Of a stretch of 8,119 nt of DNA, positions 6,241 through 8,119 are shown one piece after another. The notes beneath the pieces are model-generated. The model ran no database searches. It was not told where the DNA came from and saw nothing but the letters and a program-made list of their open reading frames with translations. Each line of letters starts with the position of its first letter. Position 1 is the stretch's first letter. The position numbers were made by a program, and so were the translations under genes. This DNA comes from Hungateiclostridiaceae bacterium UBA3934 (GTDB lineage Bacteria > Bacillota > Clostridia > Acetivibrionales > DTU013): the NCBI GenBank assembly GCA_002385815.1, contig DGEE01000156.1, positions 7,892 to 16,010 of the forward strand, given 5' to 3'.

Positions 6241-6300
6241 AAATTATGGATGCTTTTTAACAAATTGTTCATAATTTATTAAAATGTATCTCTCATAATT
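6241..6300. repeat. Three copies of CATAATT in mixed orientation around P2
   Basis: AAATTATG (6241-6248) is the reverse complement of CATAATTT (6270-6277), and TCATAATT occurs directly at 6269-6276 and 6293-6300. The copies surround the -35 and -10 boxes of P2. They could be operator half-sites or simply reflect AT-rich sequence. Confidence 0.3.
6257..6285 (+). promoter_or_regulatory. Second candidate promoter (P2) of the ABC operon
   Basis: TTAACA (6257-6262, five of six) is followed after 17 bases by TAAAAT (6280-6285, five of six). The start would be near 6292, downstream of the hairpin at 6199-6237. The surrounding sequence is very AT-rich, so chance matches are more likely here than elsewhere. 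Confidence 0.4.
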
Positions 6301-6323
6301 GTATTGGCGCAATGTGTCAATAC
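6301..6323 (+). promoter_or_regulatory. Short inverted repeats in the ABC operon leader
   Basis: GTATTG (6301-6306) is complementary to CAATAC (6318-6323). The same left arm can also pair locally, ATTG (6303-6306) with CAAT (6310-6313), so two small hairpins exclude each other. They lie 13 bases before the ribosome binding site. The stems are short and an operator is as likely as an RNA switch. Confidence 0.3.
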
Positions 6324-6335
6324 GACGTTTATTGC

Positions 6336-6343
6336 AGGAGGGG
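6336..6343 (+). promoter_or_regulatory. Ribosome binding site fixing the ABC ATPase start
   Basis: AGGAGGGG ends five bases before ATG at 6349. This rules out the longer open frame beginning with TTG at 6304, which would place this site inside coding sequence and add 15 residues unlike any ABC N-terminus. Confidence 0.85.
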
Positions 6344-6348
6344 AAAAG

Positions 6349-7296
6349 ATGATAGAAATACAGAACCTGACCAAACAATACGGTCAGATAAAGGCTGTGA
6401 ACAATCTGAATTTCACCGTCGAAAAAGGTGAGATACTGGGTTTCCTCGGCCCGAACGGAGCGGGCAAAACCACCACGATGAATATCATTACAGGTTACAT
6501 ACCGTCCACCGAGGGAACTGTGAGGGTGTGCGGATATGATATCCTGGAATCGCCGAAAGAAGTCAAGAAACGCATAGGTTATCTGCCTGAGCAGCCTCCG
6601 GTTTACATGGACATGACAGTCATAGATTATCTGAACTTTGTGGCTGATCTTAAAAAGGTGGACAAGAAACAAAAGAGAAGCCAGATAAGCGACATCATGG
6701 AGCTTGTGAAGATAGGAGACCACAGAAACAGACTCATCAAAAATCTTTCAAAGGGTTATAAGCAGAGAGTCGGTCTTGCACAGTCTCTCGTGGGGAGCCC
6801 TGACGTTCTCATACTTGACGAGCCTACCGTCGGTCTCGACCCCAAGCAGATCATCGAGATCAGGAAGCTGATAAAGGCTCTGGGTAAGGAACATACCATT
6901 ATCCTCAGCTCACACATCCTTCCTGAAGTCAGTGCTGTTTGTGAAAGGATAGTCATCATCAATAAGGGCGAGATTGCAGCCATCGATACACCTGAAAACC
7001 TGTCTAAGGGTCTCGGCTCAGCTTCGAAGCTGACGGCTACCATAGCAGGCCCCAGAAATTCTGTGGAAAATGCCATCAGGGGGATTTACGGTGTCAAGTA
7101 TGTCGAGGCAGCATCAGAAAAGGACAATGAGGCAATAAGCTACGTTATCGAATCCGACAAGGAAGTGGATATAAGAAAGCCCCTTTTCTTTGCCATGGCC
7201 AAGCTGGGGCATCCGATAATCGAGCTGAAGAGTCTCAACCTGAGCCTTGAAGATATATTCCTGCAAATAGTGACACAGGAAAAGGAGGTCGTTTGA
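6349..7296 (+). CDS. ABC transporter ATP-binding protein, GldA-like (ABC-2 type exporter)
   Basis: A 315-residue cytosolic ATPase that would power the membrane proteins encoded downstream. Visible motifs are Walker A GPNGAGKTT (34-42), the Q-loop with Q82 (YLPEQPP), the signature LSKGYKQR (133-140, the usual variant in this subfamily), Walker B VLILDEPT (153-160), the D-loop GLD (162-164) and the switch histidine H189 (SSH). A C-terminal extension of about 90 residues follows, ending in NLSLEDIFLQIV, which is typical of ABC-2 exporters related to GldA, NosF and CcmA. Substrate cannot be deduced. It is first in an operon: its stop at 7294-7296 lies just after the AAAGGAGGT (7281-7289) ribosome binding site of the permease gene. 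Transcription probably comes from P1 and/or P2 in the AT-rich leader. The start at 6349 is set by the ribosome binding site. Confidence 0.93.
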   Translation: MIEIQNLTKQYGQIKAVNNLNFTVEKGEILGFLGPNGAGKTTTMNIITGYIPSTEGTVRVCGYDILESPKEVKKRIGYLPEQPPVYMDMTVIDYLNFVADLKKVDKKQKRSQISDIMELVKIGDHRNRLIKNLSKGYKQRVGLAQSLVGSPDVLILDEPTVGLDPKQIIEIRKLIKALGKEHTIILSSHILPEVSAVCERIVIINKGEIAAIDTPENLSKGLGSASKLTATIAGPRNSVENAIRGIYGVKYVEAASEKDNEAISYVIESDKEVDIRKPLFFAMAKLGHPIIELKSLNLSLEDIFLQIVTQEKEVV

Positions 7297-7299
7297 CGT

Positions 7300-8004
7300 A
7301 TGGCAGCGATATTCTGGAAAGAAGTCAAGTCCTATTTTTACTCTCCCATGGCTTATATACTCATAGGCCTGTTTATTTTGCTGACATCGATAATATTCCT
7401 TCCATATCTGAGATATGGTTACGGTGATTTCAATGATACCCTTGCTACGATGGGATTCATACTGATTGTGGTGATACCGGTGCTCACCATGAGGATCCTG
7501 GCAGAGGACCGCAAGCATGGCACGGAGGTATTGCTGATCACTTCGCCCGTGAACATCACTTCGATGGTCATAGGGAAATTCCTTGCCGTATATTTTGTAT
7601 TCGCAGTGATGACCGTGCTCACTTTCGTATATCCGATAGTGCAGCTGGCATTTGGTGCCAAATTCACGGTGCAGCTGATAGGCGGTTACATCGGATTCAT
7701 GCTCCTGGGGGCAACATATATCGCTGTCGGTGTTTTTGCCTCCTCACTGACTGAGAATCAGGTCATAGCTGTTATCATCAGCTATGCATCACTCCTGATA
7801 ATGTGGCTGGCGGACAGTATGAGCAATGTAGTAGGCGGTTTCGCATCGAAGCTGCTGAGCTGGTTCTCGATCCTGTCGAGATACGAGGATTTCAACAGGG
7901 GCATACTGGGTCTCAGCCCTGTAGTTTACTACCTGAGCTTTACCGCAGTATTTCTGTTCCTTACGATAAGAGTAATCGAAAAAAGACGCTGGAGTCAGGG
8001 GTGA
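7300..8004 (+). CDS. ABC-2 type permease, GldF-like
   Basis: A 234-residue integral membrane protein that would form the channel with the preceding ATPase. It starts MAAIFWKEVKSYFYSPMAYI, the amphipathic N-terminus followed by the first helix seen in GldF/NosY-type permeases. About six TM helices lie near 17-35, 50-66, 94-114, 125-148, 153-170 and 205-225. Between helices 2 and 3 is RILAEDRKHGTEVLLITSPV (65-84), the conserved cytoplasmic coupling segment of this family. The length is normal for GldF-like proteins. Its ribosome binding site AAAGGAGGT (7281-7289) is a nine-base match to the end of 16S rRNA, with a rather long 10-base spacing to ATG, and lies inside the end of the ATPase gene. 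Its own stop (8002-8004) overlaps the ribosome binding site of the next gene, so the three genes are translationally coupled. Substrate unknown. Confidence 0.9.
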   Translation: MAAIFWKEVKSYFYSPMAYILIGLFILLTSIIFLPYLRYGYGDFNDTLATMGFILIVVIPVLTMRILAEDRKHGTEVLLITSPVNITSMVIGKFLAVYFVFAVMTVLTFVYPIVQLAFGAKFTVQLIGGYIGFMLLGATYIAVGVFASSLTENQVIAVIISYASLLIMWLADSMSNVVGGFASKLLSWFSILSRYEDFNRGILGLSPVVYYLSFTAVFLFLTIRVIEKRRWSQG

Positions 8005-8009
8005 TATAA

Positions 8010-8119
8010 ATGGCAAAAACAGATAAGAATAAAATCAAAAATCTTTTAAATAAAAAAAGCCTGAAATACGGCACGAATGCAGCCATCATAACAGCCGCAG
8101 TCATAGTTATGGCTATCGT
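8010..8119 (+). CDS. GldG-like ABC-associated membrane protein, N-terminal fragment
   Basis: Only 36 codons and two bases are in the window; the gene runs off the right edge. The ATG at 8010 has AGGGGTGA (7997-8004) five bases upstream, overlapping the permease stop codon. The visible protein is a Lys/Asn-rich cytosolic start (MAKTDKNKIKNLLNKKSLKYG) followed by the beginning of a hydrophobic helix (NAAIITAAVIVMAI). Position after a GldA-like ATPase and GldF-like permease, and the N-terminal pattern KK-S-KYG-NA before a helix, fit the GldG family, whose members have a large extracytoplasmic domain between N- and C-terminal helices. The fragment is too short to prove this on its own. A DUF4340-type gene often follows in such operons, but lies outside the window. 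Confidence 0.68.
   Translation, partial: MAKTDKNKIKNLLNKKSLKYGTNAAIITAAVIVMAI

Noticed and set aside
6304..6348. Upstream TTG start extending the ABC ATPase by 15 residues
   Set aside because: It would bury the strong AGGAGGGG site inside coding sequence, and family members start at the MIEIQNL-type N-terminus.

Overview
The window is a piece of a bacterial chromosome, most likely from a medium-GC anaerobic Firmicute (class Clostridia). That is an inference. It rests on strong AGGAGG-type ribosome binding sites in front of almost every gene, TTG and GTG starts, frequent AGG/AGA arginine and ATA isoleucine codons outside groEL, and a small membrane protein and a Gld-type ABC operon of kinds I associate with Clostridia. 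All genes are on the plus strand. I see no mobile element, CRISPR array, tRNA or rRNA.

Layout: (1) 1-696 is the C-terminal ~40% of the chaperonin groEL, closed by a textbook terminator at 783-808. (2) 697-1049 is non-coding. It holds that terminator and a candidate promoter overlapped by an 11-bp inverted repeat. (3) 1050-1991 is a membrane-anchored metallophosphoesterase of the YkuE/YaeI type, starting at TTG. (4) 2073-2585 and 2595-3254 form a tight two-gene unit: a small two-TM protein with a possible PH-like domain (resembling DUF6106) and an MgtC/SapB-family membrane protein. A good promoter precedes it (1996-2024) and a hairpin terminator follows (3308-3337). (5) 3383-6118 is a complete P2-type cation ATPase of the SERCA (calcium) class, starting at GTG. 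(6) 6119-6348 is an AT-rich control region. It holds a near-consensus sigma-A promoter whose predicted transcript would begin in a long hairpin, a second possible promoter, and several short repeats. (7) 6349-8119 is an ABC-2 operon in gldA-gldF-gldG order: ATPase, six-TM permease, and the first 36 codons of a GldG-like protein cut by the window edge.

How the genes may work together: the MgtC-like protein and the P-type ATPase recall the Salmonella mgtCB pair. Here, however, the pump has calcium-pump rather than MgtB motifs, and a terminator separates the two. The Gld-like operon has overlapping stop codons and ribosome binding sites, so its products probably form one transporter of unknown substrate.

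I do not see a clearly new defence or mobile system. The points most worth following up are the leader of the ABC operon, the inverted repeat over the phosphoesterase promoter, and the pairing of the small membrane protein with MgtC.
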